Assembly: GCA_030055465.1 (NCBI GenBank)
Contig: JASFYF010000001.1
Location: 634,447 to 698,446, forward strand
Reading direction: 5' to 3'
Source: Candidatus Nezhaarchaeota archaeon
GTDB taxonomy: Archaea; Thermoproteota; Methanomethylicia; Nezhaarchaeales; WYZ-LMO8
DNA: 64,000 nucleotides
The notes beneath the pieces are model-generated. The model was not told where the DNA came from. It did no database searches and saw only the letters and a program-made list of their open reading frames with translations. The first letter of the stretch is position 1, and each line of letters opens with the position of its first letter. Positions 8,735 through 17,033 of this stretch are shown here, one piece after another. Both the position numbers and the translations under genes were made by a program.

Positions 8735-9097
8735 TCATTTCTCGTCCTTCAAAAGCCATGCCGTCAAGTCTTCGCATTTTTCGGGGTTTACATATTGTCC
8801 ACTGCCACAACGCACTAAGTTCATACATGAAAAGCAGGGGCATCCCCTCACACTTTCGAGGACTATCTCGAGCTTGTGGGATACCGCCATCAGCTTGAAG
8901 GTCTTTAGGCGGCCCCGTGTTATGGGCTCTCTAACTATGAGTCCCTTCCTCTCTAAAGCTGAGACTAGACGTGAGCCTTCCCGGCTGCTAACCTTTAGGC
9001 GCTTCCACAGGTCTCGCTGCAACATTCCCTGAGGCCCAGACTTCTTTATGAGTTCAAGCACTTTATCGCAGAGGCTTTCTGGCTCTCTCTTCTTCAT
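8735..9097 (-). CDS. Winged-helix/FeS protein, likely TFE-beta (Rpc34/hRPC39 homologue)
   Basis: A 120-aa protein with an N-terminal winged helix (GMLQRDLWKRLKVSSREGSRLVSALERKGLI) and a C-terminal Cys cluster CPCFSC...C...C (VNPEKCEDL), spaced as in the 4Fe-4S domain of archaeal TFE-beta. That protein pairs with TFE-alpha and helps TFB and TBP open promoters. The position right after tfb, whose 3' end overlaps the longer TTG-started frame, fits this assignment. I use the ATG at 9097. Alternatives are another FeS winged-helix regulator. TFE-alpha is not in the window. Confidence 0.65.
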   Translation of the reverse strand: MKKREPESLCDKVLELIKKSGPQGMLQRDLWKRLKVSSREGSRLVSALERKGLIVREPITRGRLKTFKLMAVSHKLEIVLESVRGCPCFSCMNLVRCGSGQYVNPEKCEDLTAWLLKDEK

Positions 9098-9107
9098 AGG
9101 TAAGAGA

Positions 9108-10034
9108 TTATATCTTGACCACAAAATCAAGTTTTCGCATGAGCTCCTGGTACCTGTTACGTATCGTCACCTCAGTAACGTTAGCTGATAGAGCGATATC
9201 TCTTTGTGTGCACTTCACCTGTTGAAGTATGCTAGCGATGTATATCGATGCAGCGGCTATGCCCATCGGACCCCTACCTGATGTTAAGCCCATGCTTCTC
9301 GCGCTTTCCAGGATTGTTATGGCCAGCTTCTGGACTTCGTGCGATAGCCTAAGCTTATTTACGAGTCTAGGTATGAAGTTTACAGATGTCATAGGGGTAA
9401 TCTTGGTTAGAAGGGTCTTCAACAAAAGCCTGTAGCTTCGCCCTATCTCGCGCTTCTTTATGTTTACTGCCTGTGCTATCTCATCCAATGTCCTTGGTAT
9501 CCTGTTTTGCCTGCAAGCAGCGTATATCGCAGCTGCAACCATACTCTCAATCGACCTGCCTCTCACTAGTCTAGTCTCAATCATCCTCCTGTAGAATATG
9601 GCGGCGCTCTCCCTCACATTTCTCGGCAGACTGAGATGCGATGCAAACCTGTCCAGCTCCGACAACGCAAAAGTCAAGTTCCTTTCAAATGCGTTGGACA
9701 CCCTCGACCTCTGCTGCCACTTCTTCAGCTTGTAGATCTGGATTCGATGGGCTGGGCTCATAGGTTTCAGATGCCTGCTGTTGTGCCAATCTATTACGGT
9801 CGAAAGGCCTTTATCATGAATTGTAAGCGTGAGTGGGGCGCCCGCCCTAGCTTTTTTATCCTGCTGCTCTGAATCAAAGGCCCTCCATTCAGGACCCATA
9901 TCTATTATGCGCTCGCTTATAACTAAACCGCATCTTGCACAAGCCATTTCGGCCCTATCGTAATCCCTAAAAAATTCAATGCCACCGCATTCCGGGCATC
10001 TAAGTTCGGATTCGTCGACCAACTTATCCCTCAC
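9108..10034 (-). CDS. tfb: Transcription initiation factor B (TFB/TFIIB)
   Basis: General transcription factor that recruits RNA polymerase to the TBP-bound promoter. The N-terminal zinc ribbon (CPECGGIEFF...CARCG) is followed by the B-reader/linker, with DMGPEWRAFDSEQQDKKARAG, and two cyclin repeats (about 115-205 and 210-300) including GRSIESMVAAAIYAACR and an HTH near VTEVTIRNRYQEL. 308 aa is the standard size. It overlaps gar1 by 4 nt (ATGA-type coupling) and precedes the TFE-beta-like gene, placing two initiation factors together. Confidence 0.97.
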   Translation of the reverse strand: MRDKLVDESELRCPECGGIEFFRDYDRAEMACARCGLVISERIIDMGPEWRAFDSEQQDKKARAGAPLTLTIHDKGLSTVIDWHNSRHLKPMSPAHRIQIYKLKKWQQRSRVSNAFERNLTFALSELDRFASHLSLPRNVRESAAIFYRRMIETRLVRGRSIESMVAAAIYAACRQNRIPRTLDEIAQAVNIKKREIGRSYRLLLKTLLTKITPMTSVNFIPRLVNKLRLSHEVQKLAITILESARSMGLTSGRGPMGIAAASIYIASILQQVKCTQRDIALSANVTEVTIRNRYQELMRKLDFVVKI

Positions 10035-10306
10035 TTCCTCTTCCTCCTAGAGCTTTTAGGGGTCGACCTCACATAGGTTCTCCTAATCCTGCTAACGTCA
10101 TGGGGGGCCAAGACCGTTGAAGGTTTAACGACGATGTAAGGAGATGCTGTAGGCCCTATGATATCATAGACAGAACCTACCATCCTGGAGCTACCATCGT
10201 ATACTGGTTCGCCAATCCTGGGTGTCTTTTTGGCACATTTAACTATGAGCATGTTGCTTTTTGATACGTGAAGAACAAATCCGAGAAGCGTTAGGGGTTC
10301 CCCCAT
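10031..10306 (-). CDS. gar1: Gar1, H/ACA RNP protein
   Basis: Small beta-barrel subunit of the H/ACA ribonucleoprotein, which makes pseudouridine in rRNA with Cbf5, Nop10 and L7Ae. The frame shows MGEPLTLLGFVLHVSKSN, the core GEPVYDGSSRMVGSVYDIIGP and ASPYIVVKPS, and a basic tail RRTYVRSTPKSSRRKRK. The ORF track starts 6 codons earlier at TTG; the ATG at 10306 is the better start because it falls just after the expected transcription start of the TATA box at 10331-10342. It heads the gar1-tfb-TFE-beta-rlmE group. Confidence 0.88.
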   Translation of the reverse strand: MGEPLTLLGFVLHVSKSNMLIVKCAKKTPRIGEPVYDGSSRMVGSVYDIIGPTASPYIVVKPSTVLAPHDVSRIRRTYVRSTPKSSRRKRK

Positions 10307-10330
10307 GGCCAGGGAAAAAGGCAAGAGGAC

Positions 10331-10342
10331 CTCATATAAAAC
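10331..10342 (-). promoter_or_regulatory. TATA box for gar1-tfb operon
   Basis: The minus strand reads AGTTTTATATGA, a good archaeal TATA box. Its spacing places transcription start at about 10310, so the gar1 mRNA would have a very short or no leader. Sequence-based inference. Confidence 0.55.
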
Positions 10343-10409
10343 TTTCCCGTAAGGTTTACGCGGAAACCAACATGTTATTAACGATTTTTTCGTGTATTAG
10401 AAGCCCCAA

Positions 10410-10685
10410 CTAAGGATGGGGATGCCTCCCCCTTTTCTCCGATACCTTCTGAGCTACCAGTAAAAGGATTTTACTTTTCTGCATAACCTTCTTGACAGAA
10501 ACCCTGCCGGGCTCCTCCCACCACCAAGAAGGATGAGCCTTACCCTCTATCGATGGATCTAGGCCAAGTTCTCGAGCCGCTTGGTGTATCTCCTCGATCT
10601 TGGGTGAGGAGACAGCAAGCTTCTTAGGAACCTTCCTGCCCCCAGATCGGGTCTTAGTGGAGTCGAGATAGCATGGGTATATCAC
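10410..10685 (-). CDS. srp19: Signal recognition particle protein SRP19
   Basis: SRP19 binds helices 6 and 8 of SRP RNA and prepares it for SRP54. The frame has IYPCYLDSTKTRSGGRKVPKKLAV, the SRP19 hallmark, then a Trp-rich segment HPSWWWEEPGRVSV and a Lys-rich end. No ATG is available: the GTG start used here gives VIYPCYLDS, while AGGTGA lies 13 nt upstream and the frame is open further upstream (DRNRIVIYP), so a non-standard codon slightly upstream is possible. It lies 28 nt after S8e in the same direction. Confidence 0.9.
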   Translation of the reverse strand: MIYPCYLDSTKTRSGGRKVPKKLAVSSPKIEEIHQAARELGLDPSIEGKAHPSWWWEEPGRVSVKKVMQKSKILLLVAQKVSEKRGRHPHP

Positions 10686-10713
10686 TATTCGGTTCCTGTC
10701 ACCTAGTATAGGA

Positions 10714-11109
10714 TCAGCCTCCTTGACCTCGGATCAGCACAGCATTGATAATGCCTTCTTGGCCGGGCCTTGAAGTAACCTTAGCCAGTCCCTTTTCGGT
10801 CTCTATTATTGTTCCTTTCGTAATTATACCTCTTCGCGAGTAGTCTACGCTGGCGGGGTTGCTCGTCACCCGCAGTATCTTCAGCTTATGGGACTCATGT
10901 GTCTCCGGATCCAATACGTTAGCATAAACCGCCCGCTTAAGGCCTACCTTTATTGACCCACCTTTGATCCTCCTAGTTATCTTGCTCTCACGTTCGCCCA
11001 GCGTCGTTTCAAGCGGCTCCCCGCCCATTTCATACTTCCTCTTCTTTCTATAAGGCCTTGTTCTACCACCTGTGGGCTTCTTAAAGTCCCTTCCATGATA
11101 TTGCGGCAT
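10714..11109 (-). CDS. rps8e: Ribosomal protein S8e
   Basis: A 131-aa archaeal/eukaryotic small-subunit protein. The N-terminus MPQYHGRDFKKPTGGRTRPYRKKRKYEMGGEP, followed by NVLDPETHESHKLKIL, TSNPASVDYSRRGIITKG and GRPGQEGIINAVLI-type sequence, is characteristic. It starts with ATG; GGAG lies 11 nt upstream. It is followed by SRP19 in the same direction and is divergent from hypE. Confidence 0.96.
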   Translation of the reverse strand: MPQYHGRDFKKPTGGRTRPYRKKRKYEMGGEPLETTLGERESKITRRIKGGSIKVGLKRAVYANVLDPETHESHKLKILRVTSNPASVDYSRRGIITKGTIIETEKGLAKVTSRPGQEGIINAVLIRGQGG

Positions 11110-11200
11110 TGATGCATCAACTCCAATACATCAAGAACTGGCTACAGCGAGGAAAATTCAAAATAAGGGGTAATAAGCTTTATGCGTGTGGAGAGGTCTC

Positions 11201-12223
11201 ATGGTCGGCGAGGTGCTCTTGGCGCATGGCGCTGGCGGGGTAATGATGGTGGAGCTGCTAAAGGAAGTTGTGATGAGCAGTATAAAGCGGCGGCGAGTTT
11301 ATAATGGAATAGGTCTAGATGACATGGACGACGGCTCCACAATACCTCTAGGCGACCACGAAGTTGTTGTGACTATAGACGGCCACACGGTAGACCCCAT
11401 ATTCTTCCCCGGAGGAGACATAGGGAAGCTGGCAGCCGCAGGAACGATAAACGACCTAGCAGTTATGGGCGCCAAGCCCCTTGCCATCCTAGACTCCATA
11501 ATAGTGGAAGAGGGATTCCCAATTCGAGACTTAAAAAAAATCGTGGAGTCAATGAATCAGGTGGTTGAAGAGGTTGGCGCGGCTATAATACACGGTGACT
11601 TTAAGGTCATGCCTAAAGGTAAGATCGACAAGGTAGTCGTGAGCACTGCAGGAATAGGCTTAGTTGAAAGGGGTAAGGCCTTAAGGGATTCAAACCTGAA
11701 GGTTGGAGATAAAGTCTTAGTATCGGGATTCATAGGCGACCACGGAATCGCCCTAGCCTCTTTAAGAGAAGGCATAGGATTTGAGGCAAACCTACAATCC
11801 GATGTGGCCCCGGTATGGGATGTTGTGGAGGCCGCCATGAAGGTTGGTGGAGTCCACGCCGCTAAAGACCCCACCAGGGGTGGCCTATCCATGGCTCTGA
11901 ACGAGATGGCTTACAAGTCGGGGCACTCGATATGGATTAGAGAGAGGTACATCCCAATAAGAGAGGAGGTTAAGGCTGCCTCCGAGATGCTGGGCTTAAA
12001 CCCTCTTGAAGTCACATGTGAAGGGGTTGCGGTGCTCGTAGTCGATGGCGACTTAGCTGACGAAGTTCTCGGCGCCGTGAAGAAGACGAAACACGGAGAA
12101 AATGCCTCTATTATAGGTGAGGTTAGGAAGGAGCCCGCGGGCAGGGTCGTATTGGAGACGAGCGTTGGTGGCAAAAAGCTACTTGAACCCCCGATAGGAG
12201 AACCTACGCCGAGGGTGTGCTGA
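11201..12223 (+). CDS. hypE: Hydrogenase maturation protein HypE
   Basis: HypE accepts a carbamoyl group from HypF on its C-terminal cysteine, dehydrates it to thiocyanate, and supplies the CN ligands of the NiFe hydrogenase active site. The protein has the AIR-synthase-like fold with GLDDMDDGSTIPLGDHEVVVTIDGHTVDP, ATP-site residues in AAGTINDLAVMGAKP, DPTRGGLSMALNEMA and the terminal PTPRVC, the carbamoylated PR-x-C motif. The ORF track starts 5 codons earlier; the ATG at 11201 follows GAGG at 4 to 5 nt. No hydrogenase subunit gene lies in the window; hypF is at 29.7 kb. Confidence 0.96.
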   Translation: MVGEVLLAHGAGGVMMVELLKEVVMSSIKRRRVYNGIGLDDMDDGSTIPLGDHEVVVTIDGHTVDPIFFPGGDIGKLAAAGTINDLAVMGAKPLAILDSIIVEEGFPIRDLKKIVESMNQVVEEVGAAIIHGDFKVMPKGKIDKVVVSTAGIGLVERGKALRDSNLKVGDKVLVSGFIGDHGIALASLREGIGFEANLQSDVAPVWDVVEAAMKVGGVHAAKDPTRGGLSMALNEMAYKSGHSIWIRERYIPIREEVKAASEMLGLNPLEVTCEGVAVLVVDGDLADEVLGAVKKTKHGENASIIGEVRKEPAGRVVLETSVGGKKLLEPPIGEPTPRVC

Positions 12224-13324
12224 ATGTTGACAGAACGGTGTGTACCGAGGCACATCATTGAGTCGAGGATCAAAAGGCTGAAAGACGCAATGAACAAGGT
12301 TGGAGCCAAAAGCCTTTTGGTGACGGAAGCGGAAAACGTTCAGTACCTAAGTGGCTTCGACGTTATGGGGAACCCACCTAAAGCCGCTTGGCTACTTTTA
12401 GTTGAAGGCTTAGAAGGAGCATACCTGCTAGTACCACCGCTGGAATATTACGAGGCGCTTGATGAGGCAATAGCCGTAGAGGTTGTAAGCTTAAACTGTG
12501 GAAAAAAGCTCGTAGAGGCGCTCGTCGATTTCCTTGAGAAGGTAAATGCGCGGACACCGATATACGTGGAGGGCAGCGAAGTGGAAGGCGGAATTGTGTG
12601 CGCATTGAAACGTAAATTTGAGGTAAGGGGAGAACCGTTTTTAAGATCGGAAATAAGCAAACTTCGAGCGAAAAAAGACGAATACGAGATTCGATGTGTA
12701 AGAGAGGCCGTTGAAAAGACACTTAAAGGGTTAGAGGCTGCAGAGGAGGCGCTGCGGGAGGGGGTTAGAGAAACTAGCATCGCTGGAGAAGTCGAGAAGG
12801 CACTGAGAGAAGAAGGCGTTGAAGCCATGGCTTTTGACGTGCTGGTCGCTTCAGGGCCTAGATCCTCTTATCCCCACGCTAAACCAACAACTCGACGAGT
12901 GAAGAACGGGGAGGGCGTGGTAGTAGATGTGGGCGTAAGGGTTCAAGGATACTGCTCTGACGTTACGAGGACGTTCATTGTTGGCCGTAATCCTGAGGTT
13001 GAAGGGGTTTTAGCTCACGTCGTTGAGGCTCAAGAGGAGGCAACACTCAATATAAAGGAAGGGGTCAAGGCATCAATGTTGGATGCACGTGCCCGAGAGG
13101 TCCTTAAGGAGAGGGAGTTAGATGAGTTCTTTCTCCACGGCTTAGGCCATGGCCTAGGCCTATCGGTGCATGAGAGGCCCTCCATTTCTATTTTAAGCGA
13201 AGACATATTAGAGGAGGGCAACGTCATAACCATAGAGCCTGGAGTCTACCTTAGAGGTAGATTTGGCGTGAGGAAAGAGGATGTATTTGTGGTTACTGGT
13301 CAGGGCTACAAGAAGTTGTCGTAA
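12224..13324 (+). CDS. pepQ: M24B peptidase (Xaa-Pro dipeptidase/aminopeptidase)
   Basis: Dinuclear-metal peptidase that cleaves X-Pro bonds. It has an N-terminal creatinase-like domain (about 1-130) and a C-terminal pita-bread fold. Metal ligands are visible as VVVDVG (Asp), YCSDVTRTF (Asp), GHGLGLSVHE (His), ITIEPGVYL (Glu) and GVRKEDVF (Glu). The size (366 aa) is usual. It begins directly after the hypE stop codon and is followed by serS, so it is probably co-transcribed with both. Whether it acts as dipeptidase or aminopeptidase cannot be decided from sequence. Confidence 0.9.
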   Translation: MLTERCVPRHIIESRIKRLKDAMNKVGAKSLLVTEAENVQYLSGFDVMGNPPKAAWLLLVEGLEGAYLLVPPLEYYEALDEAIAVEVVSLNCGKKLVEALVDFLEKVNARTPIYVEGSEVEGGIVCALKRKFEVRGEPFLRSEISKLRAKKDEYEIRCVREAVEKTLKGLEAAEEALREGVRETSIAGEVEKALREEGVEAMAFDVLVASGPRSSYPHAKPTTRRVKNGEGVVVDVGVRVQGYCSDVTRTFIVGRNPEVEGVLAHVVEAQEEATLNIKEGVKASMLDARAREVLKERELDEFFLHGLGHGLGLSVHERPSISILSEDILEEGNVITIEPGVYLRGRFGVRKEDVFVVTGQGYKKLS

Positions 13325-13337
13325 AGGTGATTGTATC

Positions 13338-14921
13338 ATGAGGTTTTACTTAAAAGGATGCTTAATCTTAAGTAGACCGCTTACCGATCAAGAGGTTTCA
13401 GAGGTTTCAAAGCTCATAACTGAGGCCAACGCAAAGCTCCTTGTCAGGGGAGCGCCTAGAGGCAAGGAAAGCGAGGCAGCTCGCATAACAAATTGGTTCA
13501 TTGATTCAGATAAGATGCACGTGGAAATAGAGTCCGGAAGGTATGTGCGCGCGCACGATGCGCTTTTCAGGCTTAAAAACCAGTTAGCGGCAAGCTTAGG
13601 AAAGGAGTTTAGAGTTGGCGTGAGGGGCATCAGGGCGACGCGATACGAGATAGAGGTTGCGGGCTTTAAGGGCAGCGTTGACGATATTAGAGCCTTAGTA
13701 GGCCTATTGGGCGATGTGAGGATAGTTGATGAATCGCTACATATTGAGCTCAGCGACCTAAGCGAAGAAGATCTTGAATCTCGGTTGATTGATAGGCTCG
13801 TCAAGAAGGTGTTGGAGGCCGAGGCGAAGCCCTTGGAAAGCATTAGCGAGGCGATGCTAGTACCCTTCGGCCACGTAATCCAGCAATCCAAGCCGAAGCC
13901 CATCAAAACCGGGCTTGAAGTTGCAGGTGAAGCTGAGAGGCTAGGATGGATTAAGAGGTTTCCGGCTAAAGGTCAATGGATATTCACGGCGCCGATGGTT
14001 GGCCTCCTGAAGACAATACGTGAACTGATAGTTGAGAATGTTTGTAGGCCACTTGGATTCGAGGAGTGGATGTTTCCAAGGCTTTTACCCATGTCCGTTC
14101 TGGCCAAGCTCTCAAGCTATGTTGAACACCTGCCCGAAGGAATGCTCTACGTTTGTGCTCCTCCACGAGACCCTTCAGTGTTCGACGAGTACAAGAGGGA
14201 GTACTCATTGAAGAGGGTGCTGCGGAGGGATCTGTTGAAGAAGATTTTAAGTGAACCCGAATACGTGCTTGATGCAGTTCAATGTCCACCTTTCTACCAG
14301 TTCTTCAGCGAGGAGACCGTGAAGCTCGAGGACCTGCCGGTGAAGGTCTATGAGTGCATGGGTGGATGGACCTGGAGAAACGAGGCCGGCGGCGTTGAAG
14401 GGCTTGCCAGAACCAACGAGTTCTGGCGCATGGAAATGGTTTACTTGGGCTCTCCATCAGATGTCTTGGATATAAGGGAGGAGGTCGTCTCAAGGACTGT
14501 TAAACTCGTAGATGAGGTGCTGGAGCTTGAATGGAGGGTAGTGGTTGGTGCCCCCTTCTACCTGTCAAGCGAAGAGGCCAGTAGAAGGCGCATAGACATA
14601 TCCTCAAAGGACAAGATACCTACACTCGACGTGGAATGCTACTTGCCCTACCGGGGTGAAAGGGAAAAAGCCGAGTGGCTGGAAATCACAGCTGCCAGCG
14701 TGCACTACACGCATTACGTCTCGACCTTTAAGATAAGGGAAGTTAAGGGAAGAGCTGTGTGGACTGGTTGCACAGGACATGGATTAACAAGGTGGGCCAC
14801 AGCTTTCCTAGCTCAACACGGATTCAACGTGTCGGAGTGGCCTGAGAAGGTTAGGGAATTATACGAGAAAAATGGACCCTACAGCGCAGTGAAAACTCTG
14901 GAGTGGCCCCCCGCAAAGTAG
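13338..14921 (+). CDS. serS: Seryl-tRNA synthetase, type 2 (methanogen-type)
   Basis: Charges tRNA(Ser) with serine. This is the rare zinc-dependent type 2 form, distinguished from common SerRS by the N-terminal MRFYLKGCLILSRPL, the idiosyncratic tRNA-binding domain (about 1-170), and a core with WIKRFPAKGQWIFTAPMVGL, VQCPPFYQFFSE, the motif WTWRNEAGGVEGLARTNEFWRMEM, and GCTGHGLTRW. The Cys in VQCPPF, Glu in FWRME and Cys in GCTGHG correspond to the known zinc ligands of the family. The ATG at 13338 follows GGTGA by 7 nt; the ORF-track start lies inside pepQ. No class of ordinary SerRS is seen in the window. Confidence 0.92.
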   Translation: MRFYLKGCLILSRPLTDQEVSEVSKLITEANAKLLVRGAPRGKESEAARITNWFIDSDKMHVEIESGRYVRAHDALFRLKNQLAASLGKEFRVGVRGIRATRYEIEVAGFKGSVDDIRALVGLLGDVRIVDESLHIELSDLSEEDLESRLIDRLVKKVLEAEAKPLESISEAMLVPFGHVIQQSKPKPIKTGLEVAGEAERLGWIKRFPAKGQWIFTAPMVGLLKTIRELIVENVCRPLGFEEWMFPRLLPMSVLAKLSSYVEHLPEGMLYVCAPPRDPSVFDEYKREYSLKRVLRRDLLKKILSEPEYVLDAVQCPPFYQFFSEETVKLEDLPVKVYECMGGWTWRNEAGGVEGLARTNEFWRMEMVYLGSPSDVLDIREEVVSRTVKLVDEVLELEWRVVVGAPFYLSSEEASRRRIDISSKDKIPTLDVECYLPYRGEREKAEWLEITAASVHYTHYVSTFKIREVKGRAVWTGCTGHGLTRWATAFLAQHGFNVSEWPEKVRELYEKNGPYSAVKTLEWPPAK

Positions 14922-15457
14922 CGCGCTTTGAAGGCTCCCCGGATTTCTTGGATTTAACCCTTGCAGGGCTAGAACCTAAAGTACTATGGGAACTTCGGCA
15001 AGCCGCTTAGGTATGCCGAGCCCTTTCTTAGCAGAATAAGCATCCACATGGGGTAGATTGCCTAATTCGTATGAGGCAGAGGCAATCCCTTTGAGGCGTC
15101 AGGCCGCCCATCAGGCATCATCGCCTTTGCCTAGGGCTCTTAGACCGTCATATCTTCATCCGCCGCAATCTTAAGTGAGGGCTGTGAGATATTAACATTG
15201 CTATATGCCCTTTTGAAGGTTCCCTTTAAGCCCCTAAATCCAGCAAAGGCGGCTTGAACTTAGAGGGAAATGCGAGGGACCTATCAATGTCGATTCCAAA
15301 CCTCCATGGGCGAAGCAAAGGCTATAAAACGTTGATCTTCAAAAAACCATCACAACATAAGGCCCGCGAGCTTCCCTACTTGGAGGTGCGCGGGAGAAGT
15401 TAAGAAGGAGCATAGCCTAATACTAATGTTGCTATTAGTCCACAGTGGTGTCATAAA
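14922..15457. other. Gene-free stretch with inverted repeats; possible structured RNA at 15018-15139
   Basis: No credible ORF is found in either direction. Within it GAGCCC (15018) can pair with GGGCTC (15134), enclosing a hairpin GATTGCCT/AGGCAATC (15056-15087, 8 bp, 16-nt loop) and a second pairing AGGCG/CGCCT (15094-15126). This nested arrangement could be a small multi-stem RNA. I do not recognise it as RNase P RNA, SRP RNA or a tRNA. The rest shows nothing I can name. Confidence 0.3.
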
Positions 15458-15460
15458 TTG

Positions 15461-16225
15461 ATGCTCGAGCCTGTAGTGGGCGCAGTATCAGACGTTCACT
15501 CACCAAAATTCTTTGAGGATTTCAAAAGGGTGCTTAACAATAGCCCTGACCTTGAACTCATGCTTCTTGTGGGAGACATGATATACAAGGGGGATGTGAA
15601 TGAGTATCAGAATATAATAGATGCCATTAAGAAGAGGTACGGGAACTGCAAGATAGTAGCATGTTTTGGCAACGAGGAATACGATGATAAAACACTTGAA
15701 ATATCCACAAGGTACAGAGAAGTTGTATGGCTTAATGATGAGAGCATTGCACTTCAGCTCTGCGGTTTGAAGATAATATTGATAGGCACTAAAGGCTGCT
15801 TAGATAGGCCAACAAGCTGGCAACGGAGGCACATACCGAGGATTGAGCAGGTGTACGAAGAGAGGTTAAAGAAAATAGATCGCCTACTACTTGACGCCAG
15901 CTCTCAGGACTCTGATATTGTTATGCTGCTATCCCATTACTCGACAACGTTTAAAACCCTTACAGGTGAACCTAAATGGGCGTGGCCTGAGCTCGGCTCT
16001 GCCAAGCTCGAAGAAGTAGTGAAAAGACGCAAACCCGACATTGTAATTCACGGGCACGCGCATAACAGCAAAACCCACACCACCACGATTAATGGCACTT
16101 GCGTGTACAACGTTTCGTTTCCAGCCACAAGGAAAATAACCACGATAAGGCTGAAGGTTAGGGAACGCCATAAAAAAGAGGGAAGGCAAGCGACGTTGAC
16201 CTCATTCATGGAAGGTAATCCTTAA
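15461..16225 (+). CDS. Calcineurin-like metallophosphoesterase
   Basis: A 254-aa two-metal phosphoesterase. The metal-binding motifs appear in order: SDVHSP (DxH), LLVGDMIYKGD (GD), CFGNEEYD (GN-[HE]), LLSHYS (H) and IHGHAH (GHxH). The fourth-position residue after GN is Glu rather than His. A basic tail (VRERHKKEGRQ) ends the protein. The substrate cannot be told from sequence; related archaeal proteins include phosphodiesterases and ICC-like enzymes. The ATG at 15461 is one codon after the TTG used in the track. Confidence 0.85.
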   Translation: MLEPVVGAVSDVHSPKFFEDFKRVLNNSPDLELMLLVGDMIYKGDVNEYQNIIDAIKKRYGNCKIVACFGNEEYDDKTLEISTRYREVVWLNDESIALQLCGLKIILIGTKGCLDRPTSWQRRHIPRIEQVYEERLKKIDRLLLDASSQDSDIVMLLSHYSTTFKTLTGEPKWAWPELGSAKLEEVVKRRKPDIVIHGHAHNSKTHTTTINGTCVYNVSFPATRKITTIRLKVRERHKKEGRQATLTSFMEGNP

Positions 16226-16258
16226 ATCACGCTGCACTTTTATTCGTCACCTGCAAGT

Positions 16259-16334
16259 GGGGCCGTAGGCTAGCTTGGTAGACTGCGAGGCTTGGGCCCT
16301 CGCGACCCAGGTTCAAATCCTGGCGGCCCCACCA
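16259..16334 (+). tRNA. tRNA-Pro (TGG)
   Basis: Acceptor GGGGCCG pairs with CGGCCCC; the anticodon stem CGAGG/CCTCG encloses CTTGGGC with anticodon TGG; the T arm is CCAGG-TTCAAAT-CCTGG. The discriminator A is followed by an encoded CCA. No intron. The D stem contains a mismatch. Confidence 0.95.
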
Positions 16335-16493
16335 GCTGCGACAAAACCTCGTGTTTCAACGTTGCCATCACTCTAACACAGCTTTTTATTTTGAATCCAT
16401 AACCTCAGCCGTTCATTTTTATCTCCGAGCTGAAACGGAACATCTGATGGTTAGTCCCTTTCACGGGTATTTCGCTCGGCAATCCATACCATT

Positions 16494-17033
16494 TCATTCT
16501 TTCATGAGGGTTACGGTTAACTGACAGTAAGGTTCATATTTCGCTAGGCCAGGGTAAAACTCCGTTAACTCCAAGTTCGGATTAATCCCCTCCGCCAACC
16601 CTTTCTCCGTTTCCTTCAGTATTTCGCACATATCTTCGGGGGTGATGGTCGCGTAGCTCCAGCCCTTAATGAAGGCGCAATGCGTAAACCTAAACCTGCA
16701 ACGCGTAGGCGTTAACTCCAGAAGCTTCAAGCCTAAAATTCTACTCTTAACGTAGGGCTCGATAAATCTCCTGTAACATTCCCACCACGTTATAGCGTCC
16801 TTCCTCCAGGCTAGGGAGGGCTCCACTTCCGTTATGATGTGTTCAACCATGCTACGACCCCTTTCCCTCATCATTGCTTTAAGTACTTCTTTGGCGTCTG
16901 CATGCTTCTTAAGTAAAGCCTCGACCCATAACGCCAACAAGTAGTGATTTCGGGTTACAGCAAAATCCAATGCATCTACCAACTCTTCCTTTTTAAGCTT
17001 CTTATAGAAAGACCTAAAATCAGGCAAAGCCAT
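16494..17033 (-). CDS. Uncharacterised protein
   Basis: A 179-aa soluble protein that I do not firmly recognise. It is mostly helical in its first 90 residues and carries conserved-looking residues in the second half: RCRFRFTHCAFIKGW, a mid-region GLAEGINPNLELTEFYPGL, and a late Cys in EPYCQLTVTL. This layout, a substrate-facing Cys/His pair and a C-terminal Cys strand, is reminiscent of the L-2-amino-thiazoline-4-carboxylic acid hydrolase-like family, but that is only an impression. An AT-rich segment with a TATA-like run precedes the ATG. It stands alone between tRNA genes. Confidence 0.55.
   Translation of the reverse strand: MALPDFRSFYKKLKKEELVDALDFAVTRNHYLLALWVEALLKKHADAKEVLKAMMRERGRSMVEHIITEVEPSLAWRKDAITWWECYRRFIEPYVKSRILGLKLLELTPTRCRFRFTHCAFIKGWSYATITPEDMCEILKETEKGLAEGINPNLELTEFYPGLAKYEPYCQLTVTLMKE

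Noticed and set aside
15081-15126. C/D-box guide RNA on the minus strand (GATGATG ... CTGA)
   Set aside because: Box spacing does not fit: only about 12 nt between the would-be C and D boxes and no clear terminal stem.
15018-15139. RNase P RNA or SRP RNA
   Set aside because: Conserved sequence blocks of either RNA were not found; only local stems are visible.
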